Origin: Chara braunii
Taxonomy: Eukaryota; Streptophyta; Charophyceae; Charales; Characeae
Length of the DNA: 64,000 bases
Assembly (NCBI GenBank): GCA_003427395.1
Contig: BFEA01000167.1
Coordinates: 1,968,351 to 2,032,350, forward strand
Reading direction: 5' to 3'
Position 1 is the first letter of the stretch. Every line of letters starts with the position of its first letter. This document shows, piece by piece, positions 53,257 through 62,893 of the stretch. Below the pieces are notes generated by a model. It saw only the letters and a list, made by a program, of their open reading frames with translations. It was not told where the DNA came from and made no database searches. Position numbers and translations under genes: made by a program.

Positions 53257-53865
53257 TTGGGTTATTTTCCTGAGTTGCTGATATCCCCCTTTATCACCAG
53301 GACACCACTGTTTGGTGTAACCGCTTGCCAGGGGCATTTTACCTTACTTTGTAGATTGGTCAAGCTGGCTCCCCAACATGAGACGGCCCCCACATGGGGT
53401 AAGCTGGTTGAGAAGTTCTGTTATCGACACATTGGACATCAGAGCTTCGTTATTAGGGCCAATGAGTCCCCCACATCGAGATACACATTGGTGATCACTT
53501 ATCACGTGAGAGATGTTGGGCAGGGAATAAAGGGAGTCAGCTATGACCGGATCGCCGACTATATTTTCCGCAAGGAGAGTTACTAGAGGGAACACTGGCT
53601 ACACGTGGTGTTTCCCCAGGTCCCCTTTGCACCATGCGGTGCTCTCTTTGACTTTGATGACTGTAATCCAAAACCGTTGAGCAGAGGTGGCAGCAGGGAA
53701 AAGAGACATCCAGACAGGAGGATAAGGAGCGAGGTGGCCAGATCCGGGATACCTATTACCATCTGCTTACAGAGGTCAGAGACAAACGAGTCACACCAAG
53801 AGCCTTGCTGCGTGAGTGACGTCGACTTGGGGGATCATTTTGACTTGGATACTCACAGGGATTGA
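53257..53865 (+). CDS. Unrecognised ORF with one in-frame TAG
   Basis: Two stretches in the same frame (53257-53586 and 53605-53865) are separated only by TAG at 53584-53586. The first part has KLVEKFCYRHIGHQSFVIRA and SRYTLVITYHVRDVGQGIKG, suggesting beta strands. The second contains VVFPQVPFAPCGALFDFDDC then a basic stretch. No known family is recognised. The strand pattern is faintly like the modules at 55.3-56.8 kb, but too weak to claim homology. It may be an extra ORF carried by element E. Confidence 0.35.
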
Positions 53866-54004
53866 GCAAGCTTGAGTTGGAGCAGACCCAGGGCATCTTA
53901 TGACATTGGTCACTAGAGTGAAACGAGGGCGGAAGGCGGCCATACGACGGGTTGCTTACCTCTTTGCGCGATACCTGTTTGAGGGTGACTGATTTAGTCA
54001 TTAT

Positions 54005-54454
54005 ATGTCAGGAAGATCCAAGTTAGAGGAGGTAGCCGGCCCTTCTAGGGGGAAGGGACCAGTCTCATATCTTGGGGATGGCTACAGTCATTTGGTTGGA
54101 GCGGACTTTGTTATACAAGCTTTTCGGAAGCCACTTTATGGAGACCGTTTTCTGGAGGTTTCTTATGATTACATCTATGGCAAGGGACGGATTGAGATCT
54201 TGATTAGTGCCACTGACAACATTTCCCTCGCCGGGGAGTTGTACCTCCGGAGTGTTGTGGACGAGGAGATGGCGAGATGTATGACATATATCAGTAAGAT
54301 CGACCCTGTGGCATCTTTTGACATCAGCTATGTGGTCCCAGAGTCGATAGCCACTCAAGTTCTCAATGATGAGGAGGATCAGCGTGTACCAGATACGGAG
54401 TCGCGGACAATCGAGCCCACTCATGAGGGGGTACCACTCGTCGTCATTGATTGA
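54005..54454 (+). CDS. Unrecognised 149-codon ORF
   Basis: Ordinary composition: a basic N-terminus (MSGRSKLEEVAGPSRGKGPV), then GADFVIQAFRKPLYGDRFLE, GKGRIEILISATDNISLAGE, MARCMTYISKIDPVASFDIS and an acidic C-terminus. It is complete from ATG to TGA without breaks. No domain is recognised. It is one of a series of plus-strand unknown ORFs upstream of element E. Confidence 0.4.
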   Translation: MSGRSKLEEVAGPSRGKGPVSYLGDGYSHLVGADFVIQAFRKPLYGDRFLEVSYDYIYGKGRIEILISATDNISLAGELYLRSVVDEEMARCMTYISKIDPVASFDISYVVPESIATQVLNDEEDQRVPDTESRTIEPTHEGVPLVVID

Positions 54455-55276
54455 GGCTCGTATCTTCTAGTCACTGAGATGTATTATGACATTATTATGA
54501 TTTATCAGTGATTGCAGGCCCTCCTATGGCTTCTCCCTGCATCCCCTGTGTACTACTATTCAGTCTTGCGACTTTGGTCATGCTCTTGCAGAGTCTGGTT
54601 TCTGGTCTTTTCGTCCTCTCAGTGCCATTTATTTTATGATGCATGCCATGTAATGTGTGGAATGTCTTATGCATGATATGTTATGCTATTTATCACTTCT
54701 TGTCGTATAGGTTACACTCAAGGTTACTTAAATGATTCTTGGATAATAGGGACTCCGGTGACCTTGAATCTAACCTTTATACGGGGTCAGGTGCAGACGA
54801 TAAAACCGAGTGCCTCACTCTAAGCCGTGTGGCCGCTGGCAGGAGGGATAACCCTGACTACTTGACTGTGTGACAAAGGCTGTTTGTGAATGCACTTCTA
54901 TACAACTTTCTTAAAACTTACAAAAATTCTGCGTGACAGCCTGCCAATCCACCAACCCACTGCACCCGGCCCGGGAAGGGACATCGAACCTGGCCTTGGA
55001 AGCGGTGGGGGCGCGGCAAAAATGACGCCGTTCCCGGGGACTTAAAAATTTTGAGTTCGTGGGAGCGGACTCTGATCACAATATTATGTGACTAGGCAGC
55101 AGTCTAACGCAATTTGTACAAGGTCTGACTCAGGTCAGAAAGACTTTCGGCTAGAGGAGCCCCGAGAGGAGGGGCCTCTTGCAGAAGTCTATCTGAAGTG
55201 ACTCAGACTTGCAAGTAAGGGTTTGAAATTTGTTTTCTGGACCCTTCGCTTGACAAGTCCATAAGTCAAAAACCAG
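54455..55276. other. No gene recognised
   Basis: T-rich, then CG-richer text with CTAGAGGAGCCCCGAGAGGAGG near 55152. It could hold an LTR or leader of element E, but no second copy was identified near 62.9-64.0 kb. Confidence 0.45.
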
Positions 55277-55675
55277 ATGATGACTGAAGAGTATAATGTC
55301 CTAGAAACCCTAACTCGTGTCACCTGCGGTGGTGTCTTCCCTTATATGTTTGTCAAATGCATTACTTGTGTCAAAAGTACGACGACTGTTCATGTGCTTG
55401 TCTCTAGATTTCTTGACAATGATGATTATGATATTCGACCCTACATCCTAGAAGGGGCTGATCAGGACCCGAGGTTCTTTACCAACTGGGATGTCATAGT
55501 GAAGTGTGTCAAAGCAGAGAGGGATCAGTTGAGACAACAAGGGATAAAGGCAAGTTAGAGCTTAATGCCCAGAGTCTACGAAAATATTCCTACCCCGCCG
55601 GTGCCCAAAGGATTCTGCGATGGTAGGAACTGACAACCAATCATCAATGCAGCGTTGAGGAGGCAGAGCTGGTAG
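55277..55675 (+). pseudogene. Tandem unknown module, copy 1
   Basis: 93 codons to TAG (55556-55558), then the same frame continues as RVYENIPTPPVPKGFCDGRN, stop, QPIINAALRRQSW. The core pattern is LTRVTCGGVFPYMFVKCITC, then HVLVSRFLDNDDYDIRPYI, then a charged helix ending LRQQGIK. Copies 2 and 3 share every part. No known domain. Three stops interrupt the full ~130-residue module. Confidence 0.5.
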
Positions 55676-55682
55676 GCAGCCC

Positions 55683-56078
55683 ATGTCGGCAATAACTAGA
55701 GCGATAGAGACACTGACCAGGATCACTGCTGGCGGTGTTTTTCCATACGTCATTGAGAGGTGTGTGACTTGTGAGCATGACTCAGTGATTCTATACGTCC
55801 TTGTAGCCCGATTCCTTGATACAAATGAGTATGATATAATGTCATACGTATCTGATGAAACAAGGAGAGGGATTGACTATGAGGCGTGTTGGGTAGTTGC
55901 TGCTGAGCATATCTTAGATGAAAGGTTGTTGTTGAAACAACAAGGAAAAAAAGTGACGTGAAGTGTCCCACCTAGAGAGTTTGAGAGATTCCCAAACCCT
56001 CCTGTGTTTGCTAGCTTCTGCGACCGGAAGGACTGGGGACCAATCCTCAACGCGGTATTAAGGGATCGAGTCTGGTGA
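55683..56078 (+). pseudogene. Tandem unknown module, copy 2
   Basis: LTRITAGGVFPYVIERCVTC, then YVLVARFLDTNEYDIMSYV, then a helix ending LLLKQQGKK and TGA (55959-55961). The frame continues as REFERFPNPPVFASFCDRKD and WGPILNAVLRDRVW, then TGA (56076-56078). It aligns end to end with copy 1. Confidence 0.55.
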
Positions 56079-56081
56079 GCT

Positions 56082-56402
56082 ATGTCGATCGATGTTTACA
56101 CTCCTGATATTGGAGAGAGCTTCTGCTTTGAGGTCTATCTAGACGAGCAGCAAACGACTGTCATCGGGGCTGTGAGAGGATGCGATACTAGGCTAGGTAG
56201 GCACGATGAGATTGGCATGGTAGAGCACTACCTTGAGCTTATGCGAGCGGCTACTTTTAGAGCAATTACGGGTCATACTAAGATTAGGCATCTGCTGGAT
56301 TGCAAGAGGTCGGATGGCAGGAGAGTGATGCTACATGCGAGAGACGAGACTAGGCAATGTCTGGTTACTGCCCAACAATCACGGCAGCACTGGACGCCCT
56401 AG
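56082..56402 (+). CDS. Unrecognised 106-codon ORF between modules
   Basis: In the same frame as copy 2 and four codons after its final stop. MSIDVYTPDIGESFCFEVYL, an acidic patch, RGCDTRLGRHDEIGMVEHYL and a His/Arg-rich end. No family is recognised. It may be part of a longer protein formed with copy 2 before decay. Confidence 0.35.
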   Translation: MSIDVYTPDIGESFCFEVYLDEQQTTVIGAVRGCDTRLGRHDEIGMVEHYLELMRAATFRAITGHTKIRHLLDCKRSDGRRVMLHARDETRQCLVTAQQSRQHWTP

Positions 56403-56779
56403 TTCCTTTTACCAGTGAAGGTGTTTTTCCCTACAAGATAGAGCGTTGTGTATCCCTGGAGGAGAGGCATGCCCCAGGAAAGGCATATATCCTTGTAGTG
56501 AAGTTCCTCGACACAAGAGAATATGATATATGACCCTACATCCCTTCATTGAGGAAGAAAGGGACAGATCGTGAATCTCTTCGAAAACTAGATTAGTAAT
56601 ATAGTTGACCAAGAAAAGAAGGAATTAGAGAGGAAAGGGATAAGAGTAGTTAGTGACTTAACACCGATTGTGTTTGATAGGTTTTCCGAGCCCCATCTAC
56701 CAGAAAGTTTTACTGACGACAAAAACTGGCAACCAATTTTAAATACAATCCTAAGAGAGAAAAGGTTCAGGATGAAATA
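56388..56779 (+). pseudogene. Tandem unknown module, copy 3
   Basis: SEGVFPYKIERCVSLEERHA, then YILVVKFLDTREYDI, stop, PYIPSLRKKGTDRESL, then after a frame change KKELERKGIRVV, PIVFDRFSEPHLPESFTDDK and NWQPILNTILREKRFRMK. It matches copies 1 and 2 in order and spacing. It ends about 25 bp before the gag of element E. Confidence 0.5.
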
Positions 56780-56805
56780 GGAGCTTAACCAGTAAGCTAG
56801 ACGGG

Positions 56806-57936
56806 ATGGTCAAAGGAGCAAATGCACGACAGAGCCGTGCTAGTTCGTCCGCTGAGGATGAAGAAGTGACCACTACCGCGGTTCTTCGAGAGATGTTGAA
56901 CCGAATAGAGGTCATGAAGACCGGGATGAACAATATGAATGTCCGACTAGACCTTCCAAGAGCTAAGGTGCCTCCAGAGAACATACCCTGCTTTGATGGA
57001 ACCAAGGTTAGAGAGTTTCTGGAGGACTATGATGTCTTCGGTATGAGTCATGGTTGGTCGGATAAAAGGAAGTTGAAAGCTTTGCTAGCGTATGTTGAAC
57101 CTAAAATGAGGGTGTCGGTGACAAAAACGACACAAGGGCTGACCACATAGACGGACGTGAGACAAAAGATGCTGGAAGAATACGCCAAGTATGACGTCCT
57201 AACAACCATGCAAAATTTGTTGGATGTACAACGCTCCAAGTACGCTACCCTCGATCAATTCCTAGAAGATTTTGAGAGGGTTGCTCGGAAAGTACCCTTC
57301 CTAGACGAGGCACAAAAATGCCATGTCCTACTTACTAACTTCACGGAGGATGAAAGGAAGAGTGTGGTAAGCCGCGATGTCCATTATCCCCTAAAGTGGG
57401 AAGAAGTGGTTGAGATGGTCCGTGAGCTACCTTCCGTGTCCAACCGAAAGTGGTCTTTGGAACAGATGAAAGCAATCACTAGTGCAAGAGAGGGAAATGT
57501 TGAGGCAGCTACGGAAAGAAACTTGAAGGCCGAGGCGATCCTTGGTCTTCTCGTTAAGCTTGGTAGCTTCGAAAAGTTAACTCTTCCTGCCCCAGCAACT
57601 CAAGCCCTAGTTGGAGCCGAAGAAAATAAGGAAGAAAGGAAGAAGGAGAAGCAAAAGGAAGAGAGTAAAAGTGAGAGCGAAAGTAGTGACGATGATAACG
57701 CTAGGCGAAGGAGAAAGGAAAAACGAAAGAAGAAGCACGACCGGGATTGGAAGAAGGATAATAAGAACCGAGATTGACAAAGGAGAGATGACCCCCTCCG
57801 ATGTTATTATTGTGACGAGGAAGACCATACTCTAACCCGGTGTCCAACGTTAGAGAACGAACTTGAAAAAGGGATTGTCAAGAAAAACGTCAATGAGCAC
57901 ATCTGTGATGCCAATTGGAACAAGGTAGATTTCTGA
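56806..57936 (+). pseudogene. gag: Element E: gag with CCHC zinc knuckle
   Basis: One frame from ATG 56806 broken by TAG (57148-57150) and TGA (57775-57777), ending at TGA 57934. N-terminal VPPENIPCFDGTKVREFLED and LLAYVEPKMR are capsid-like, followed by YATLDQFLEDFERVARKVPF and a Lys/Glu/Arg-rich stretch. The knuckle is CYYCDEEDHTLTRC (57802-57843, C-x2-C-x4-H-x4-C). Gag would package the element RNA. The same frame continues open from 57937 to 58155. Confidence 0.85.
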
Positions 57937-58160
57937 GTGAAAGGAGGGATGCGAGCAGTAATCCTAGAAAAGGTTAAGGCCAATAAGGATAAAAAGAAGA
58001 AGGCTAGGGTTAATGTTATCACCTTTGATGGTATGCTGCCCCCGGAGATAGTAGCCCAAGACAACAATCCTGGAAGCCAAAACCTGAATGTATCTCATAT
58101 CAGTCAGAGGGAGGTTGAAGAGAAAAAGCAGGAGAAGGCTCAAAGAGAGCTATAGACCAG

Positions 58161-58793
58161 TTGATTGATGGGACCAACAACCTAGTGAAGGAAGGAAAAG
58201 GAAAGGAAGTTGTCGGAAAAAAGAGGAAAGTGGTCTTGAGATCTGAGGCTGAGGAGGGTGTCTCGATAGATGAAGTAGTAAAGAATCTGCTCGAAGAAAC
58301 CGATGTCACTCTATCTTGGAAAGAGGCGGTAGCCTTGGTGCCAAAGTTTAGGGAAGAGCTCAAAAAAATAGTTGAGAGGTGGAAGGTAGAAATCAATAGC
58401 CTAAGACTCTTCCTTAAGCATGTGGAAAGAGCTCCGCCTGGTACCAAGATGAGGTTTGGTAACATGTTGTGTGGATACTTTAATACCTCTGTAAATGACG
58501 AGAAAGTTAGGGCCCTAGTGGACTCCGGGGCCGAGATGGTGCTCATGTCCTCGGCCACGATAAGATCATGTGGGCTTGTAATAGATAGGAAAGTCAATCA
58601 TCAGTTCTCCAATATAGTCGGATTCTTGCCTTTGGAGGGATTCATTGATGATATGCCTATCCGGATTGGGACTTTGCAGACCGAGATCCTAGGGTTTGTG
58701 GTTCCTAACTTAGACCATGATTGTATCCTAGGAACCCCTTTCCTACATAGGATGAAGGTTTGTGCGTTCTTTGGCCATGATGGGGCGGCCTGA
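58161..58793 (+). pseudogene. Element E: retropepsin-like protease
   Basis: 210 codons in a new frame. ALVDSGAEMVLMS holds the D-S-G active site (Asp codon 58521-58523). It is followed by VGFLPLEGFIDDMPIRIGTL and DHDCILGTPFLHRMKV, where ILGTPFL is the C-terminal retropepsin hallmark. The N-terminal half is charged and probably belongs to the gag-pro linker. This domain itself is unbroken. Confidence 0.85.
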
Positions 58794-58835
58794 CTCTCTC
58801 TCTAGGATCCTATCACTGGTCAATAACAAACTTTT

Positions 58836-59506
58836 GTGATAAGTGATAGGCATCATCCTTGCCATCAGCGATATGTTAACTCTCTTAAGCATAAAGAATC
58901 TTACAAGTTGATTGGGGAAATACGGACAAAGTTAAAAGAAAGTGGAATAACAAACGAGGAAACAACGGTTGAAGTAAATGATATCGAAAAGATGCTCAAG
59001 CTCTTGGAAAAAGTGAAGGAGTTGGGCGACAAGAGAGAGATGAAAGATATTAAGGATGTTGTGAAGGCGGCAAAAGCTGGCACGATGCAACTCACCTTCT
59101 CTACAACTAGGCCTTTTTTAGGAAAATAACCACCGGATCCAAGAGGAAGTATAAGCGCAAGGGCGTTAAGAAAAATCTGGTGGCAGTCCTGATAGAAAAA
59201 AACAACAATGAGGCATTAGAGAAGGAAAAAAAGACAATTAAAAAATTAAAAGAGACTACATTAAAAGGAGGAAGAATTACCCAAAAGAGGTTTAAGATAA
59301 TGAAGGTAGGAGCCGATGACTTCCTTCTATGTGAATTATGTCAAAAGTACAGTGGTGCTTTTTCCTTTAACGATGAGGAGAGGGGACGACTGAACGTTGG
59401 CATGATCAAGATGGTCAAGATCTGGATCGTTCCTCATACGTCTTGGAATGACAGACCCACGAAATATGCCCTACGAAATATGCTCAGAAGGAAGAAGAAG
59501 AGGTAA
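58836..59506 (+). pseudogene. Element E: charged pro-RT linker region
   Basis: Two Lys/Glu-rich stretches (58836-59129 and 59180-59506) in different relation, with no recognised domain. The second contains FLLCELCQKYSGAFSFNDEE. In Gypsy pol this is the region between protease and RT, including the KYKRKGVKK-type basic text near 59140. Confidence 0.6.
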
Positions 59507-60401
59507 TGAAGTACATAAACCAGAAGATCGCCTCCATCGTTGCAGAGCCAGCAGATTATGCTTATGTCAACCACTGGTTTTGTTTTTGGAAGTCAGGTGA
59601 AGGCCTGCGCTAGATACAAAACTTGCGAAAGTTGAATTCGGTAACGGTTTGCGATGCGGGTAGCTTACCCAACGCGGATCTATTGGCCGAGTCTTTCGCC
59701 GGAAGGAGCATTTACTCCCTAATAGACTTATACTCTGGCTATGACCAGTTCCCCATAGATCCCACAGTCGACCTATGACCGCCATGCATACACCTAGAGG
59801 CCTCATACAAATGTGTGTGGTGCCTCAAGGGTGGACGAATGGGGTCGAGGTTGTCCAACGAGACATGTTGAAGGTCATGGAGGACATGTGCCCAAAGGTT
59901 ACGTTCTCATATATTGATGACAATCCGGTTAAAGGACCTATGGAGAAAGATGAGACTTTAGTGGATGGTTGAGTCAGGCGGTTTGTGTGGGAACATGCAC
60001 AGAGAGTGACAAAAGTATTGGAAAGGTTGATTAAATACAACTTAACAGCCAATGTGCCGAAATCGTTATTATTTCAAAAGGAGGTAACAATTCTAGGTTT
60101 TAGATGTTTCCTAGAAGGGAGGAACCCTGGCCCGAAGAAGGTGGATAAGATCCTGAACTGGCCTATGCCTTTAAAGACGGTTGGAGAAGTAAGGAGCTTC
60201 CTAGGGGTTTGGAGCTTCTGGCGGATCTTCATTCCTGGGTTTGCCAGAACAGCAGAGCCTCGTAGGGAGATGGTGCGACAAGGAGCTAGCCTTGGGTGGT
60301 CTAATCAAAGAGAGACGGTAACACGAACACTTCAAGATAAGTTAAGAGACGGTGGGGTTGTACTGGGGGTACCCCACTTCGACACTTGTGCAAAGAGATG
60401 A
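59507..60401 (+). pseudogene. Element E: reverse transcriptase (YIDD intact)
   Basis: NHWFCFWKSGEGLR, TAG (59611-59613, relatives have Trp), IQNLRKLNSVTV, then SLIDLYSGYDQFPI with the first catalytic Asp. After a frameshift near 59776: MHTPRGLIQMCVVPQGWTNG and FSYIDDNPVKGP (YIDD 59910-59921), TGA near 59970, then the connection region ILGFRCFLEGRNPGPKKVDK and FLGVWSFWRIFIPGFART. All three catalytic Asp residues are present, but stops and a frameshift disable it. Confidence 0.88.
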
Positions 60402-60708
60402 AAATGGAAAAGAGAGGCCGCTTAGGTTCGAGAGTCGCACCCTTAATTCGGTTGAGAGAGACTATATTCAGTTTAGGAAGGAGTTTCTAGCAATCCTGCA
60501 CTATCTCAGAGTTTTTAGACACTATATTATGGGACGAAGATTCATGTTAAGAACGGATTTCACGACAGTAATCGAAGCTGTTAAGAGGCATCAGCAAGAA
60601 AATGCTATGGTCAGTAGGTGGATAACTCATATATAAACGTATGATTTTGTATTAGAAAAAATACCTACTGATAAGAATCGAGCTGATGGGTTAAGCCGCG
60701 CGGAATAG
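60380..60708 (+). pseudogene. Element E: RNase H domain (partial)
   Basis: PLRFESRTLNSVERDYIQFR, KEFLAILHYLRVFRHYIMGR, RFMLRTDFTTVIEAVKRHQQ, then TAA at 60634-60636, then YDFVLEKIPTDKNRADGLSR and TAG. The N-terminal block with the first catalytic Asp is degraded or lost near the frameshift at about 60375-60400. Confidence 0.82.
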
Positions 60709-60762
60709 GGATCAATAGATGATGAATCTCTTGAGGAGGCACCCTTTGTTGACGAATTCCTT

Positions 60763-61794
60763 ATGGAAGACGATGATGAAGGGCTACCTCCTGCTCCCAA
60801 TTGTTATACGGCCACAACCATGACAACCACTAAAGAAGACTGCTGGGGAGAAAAGGAAAATCCCTACCTCCACTACCTTTTGATTAAGGAGGATGAGGAA
60901 AAAGGATGGTATGGGATGGTAGAATTGGCCGCTGTTGCAGATCATGAGCTGACTGAGAGTTCGAGAATGGCTGAGCATCGACTGAATGGGATAGAGAATG
61001 AGTCAGAAGATCTGGAACAGAGTAAGGATGATGAAGGAAGGTTTAGAAAGGAAGAATATGATGGAGAGTATAAGAGGATCGGTATAGTGATGAACAGTAA
61101 TCACGTGAACGAGTTTTACCATGAGAGGACAAAAAAAACCCTTAGACTACGTAAGGGTCACTTTTTTGTGGATGCTAAGGAAGGACTACCGCCGCTGAGA
61201 GTGGTGTGTGGTAAGGAAAGGCAACTAGAAGTGATCGTCGTGCTGCATGAGGGTCTAGCAGGGGGTCATAGGGGTGTTGATGCTACATACTATAAAGTAT
61301 CTCGACTATATCACTGGGATGGCTTGAGGGATATGGTTATGAGATATTTTAAGTCATGTGAAGTCTGTCAGAAAACGTCATATATAAGACTGATTGAACC
61401 CTTATACCCCACTGTTCTTGTTGAGTCTGGTAGTACTGTTCGCCTTGATCTAATTATTCTGCCACCTGGTAAGGATGGAATGAAATATATATTTAATATG
61501 AGAGACAATATGTCTGGTTATGTAGAAGCAAAAACCATTCGTAAGAAAACCACAAAAGCAGTGGCAGATTGGATCGAGGAAATCTACCTAAGGTACCCCT
61601 TCATATGTGAGTTTGTGGCTGGTCAGGGATCAAAGTTCAAGAACGAGATAGTCAGAAAGCTCATGTTCAGACGTGGAGTCAGGATCAGATTTGTAACATC
61701 ATATCATCCTCAGGCTAATGCACCAGTGGAAAGAGGTCACAAGACACCAAAGAATGCTATATCAAAATGGTGTCAATGTGAATCCGAAAACTGA
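60763..61794 (+). pseudogene. Element E: integrase with H2C2 finger, catalytic Asp to Gly
   Basis: 343 codons without a break. An acidic lead, then HEGLAGGHRG and CEVCQK (H2C2), the core start TVRLDLIILPPGKDG (first Asp), EFVAGQGSKFKNEI where relatives have V-x-D-x-G-S-x-F, so the second catalytic Asp is Gly (GGT at 61621-61623), and YHPQANAPVERGHK with the catalytic Glu. The frame is open, so this is a point lesion rather than general decay. Strand-transfer activity would be lost. Confidence 0.88.
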
Positions 61795-62271
61795 CCATCT
61801 TTCTTGAGAGCGGCTGTCTATGCTGACAATGTGACTGTCAAACGGACTACGGGTTATGCGCATGTTACACTCTAGTACGACCGATATGCTACTTCTCTCA
61901 TTGAGAACCTGGTTGAGACCTGGACCCATGACGCACAGAGAGAGTCATACTCCACAGAGGAGTTGTTGAGGCTGAGGATAAGGCAGATCAAGGAAGTGGA
62001 TGAAGCTATAATTGAGGCCACAAAGAGGATGTCAGACAACAGGTTATCTGATCAGACACGATGGAACAGCAAGAGGTACATCAGAAAGGAACGATTCCAA
62101 GTTGGGGATATTGTACTTTTGCATGATACATCTCTCGAGACACAATGGACGAAGAGATTGGAGGTCAGGTGGATGAGACCTTTCAGGATCATCAGAGAGG
62201 TGGAAGGCAAGGCTTATGAGCTAGCAGAGATGGACGACACGAAATCCCATGATACAGTATCTGGCTCCTGA
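61795..62271 (+). pseudogene. Element E: integrase C-terminal domain
   Basis: After the stop at 61792: AAVYADNVTVKRTTGYAHVT and TAG, then the ORF from 61963 with FQVGDIVLLHDTSLETQWTK, RLEVRWMRPFRIIREVEGKA and YELAEMDDT, matching the GPY/F-like C-terminal integrase region. No chromodomain is seen. It ends about 100 bp before the 46-bp array. Confidence 0.82.
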
Positions 62272-62359
62272 CTCCCAAAATTCATACTCAAAGATGCAGA
62301 TTTGATTCCGAGTTTGGGCAGAATGATGAGGCGAGGTCCGTGAGCCGTCTAGCATCATC

Positions 62360-62893
62360 CTGGACATGCTGGGTCGTGGCTAGTGTGCCCTCAGCATCGG
62401 TTGGGACGTGGTCAGAGTGCCGCCAACCACGAGATCATTATGTGCTGGGACGTGGTCAGTGTGCCGCCAGCTTCAGATGATGATTATGTGTTTGGACGTG
62501 GTCAGTGTACCGCAAGCTTCAAATGATGATGATATGCTGGGATGTGGACAGTGTTGCCGCCAGCTGCAGATGATGATTATATGCTGGAACGTGGACAGTG
62601 TGTCGCCAGCTACTGATAATGATTATATGCTGGGACGTGGGCAGTGTGTCGCCAACTACTGATGATGATTATGTGCTGGGATATGGACAGTGTTGCCGCC
62701 AGCCACACATGATGATTATATGCTGGGATGTGAATAGTGTGCCCCCAGCTATTGATGATGATTATATGTTGGGACGTGGACAGTGTGCCGCCAACTATTG
62801 ATGATGATTATGTGCTGGGACGTGGCCAGCGAGTCACCAACTATGGATGATGATTATACGTTGGGACGTGGCCTGTGTGCTGCCAGCTGCAGC
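62360..62893 (+). repeat. 12-copy 46-bp tandem repeat
   Basis: The unit reads about ATATGCTGGGACGTGGACAG, then TGTGCCGCCAGCTRCTGATG and ATGATT. Strict 46-bp spacing holds at 62579, 62625, 62671, 62717 and 62763. Outer copies are more diverged and the first two shorter. Because 46 is not a multiple of three, short ORFs here rotate through frames and are not genes. Confidence 0.95.

Noticed and set aside
62408-62801. Small ORFs with repeated CRQLQMMI-type text
   Set aside because: They are frame rotations through the 46-bp repeat, not proteins.
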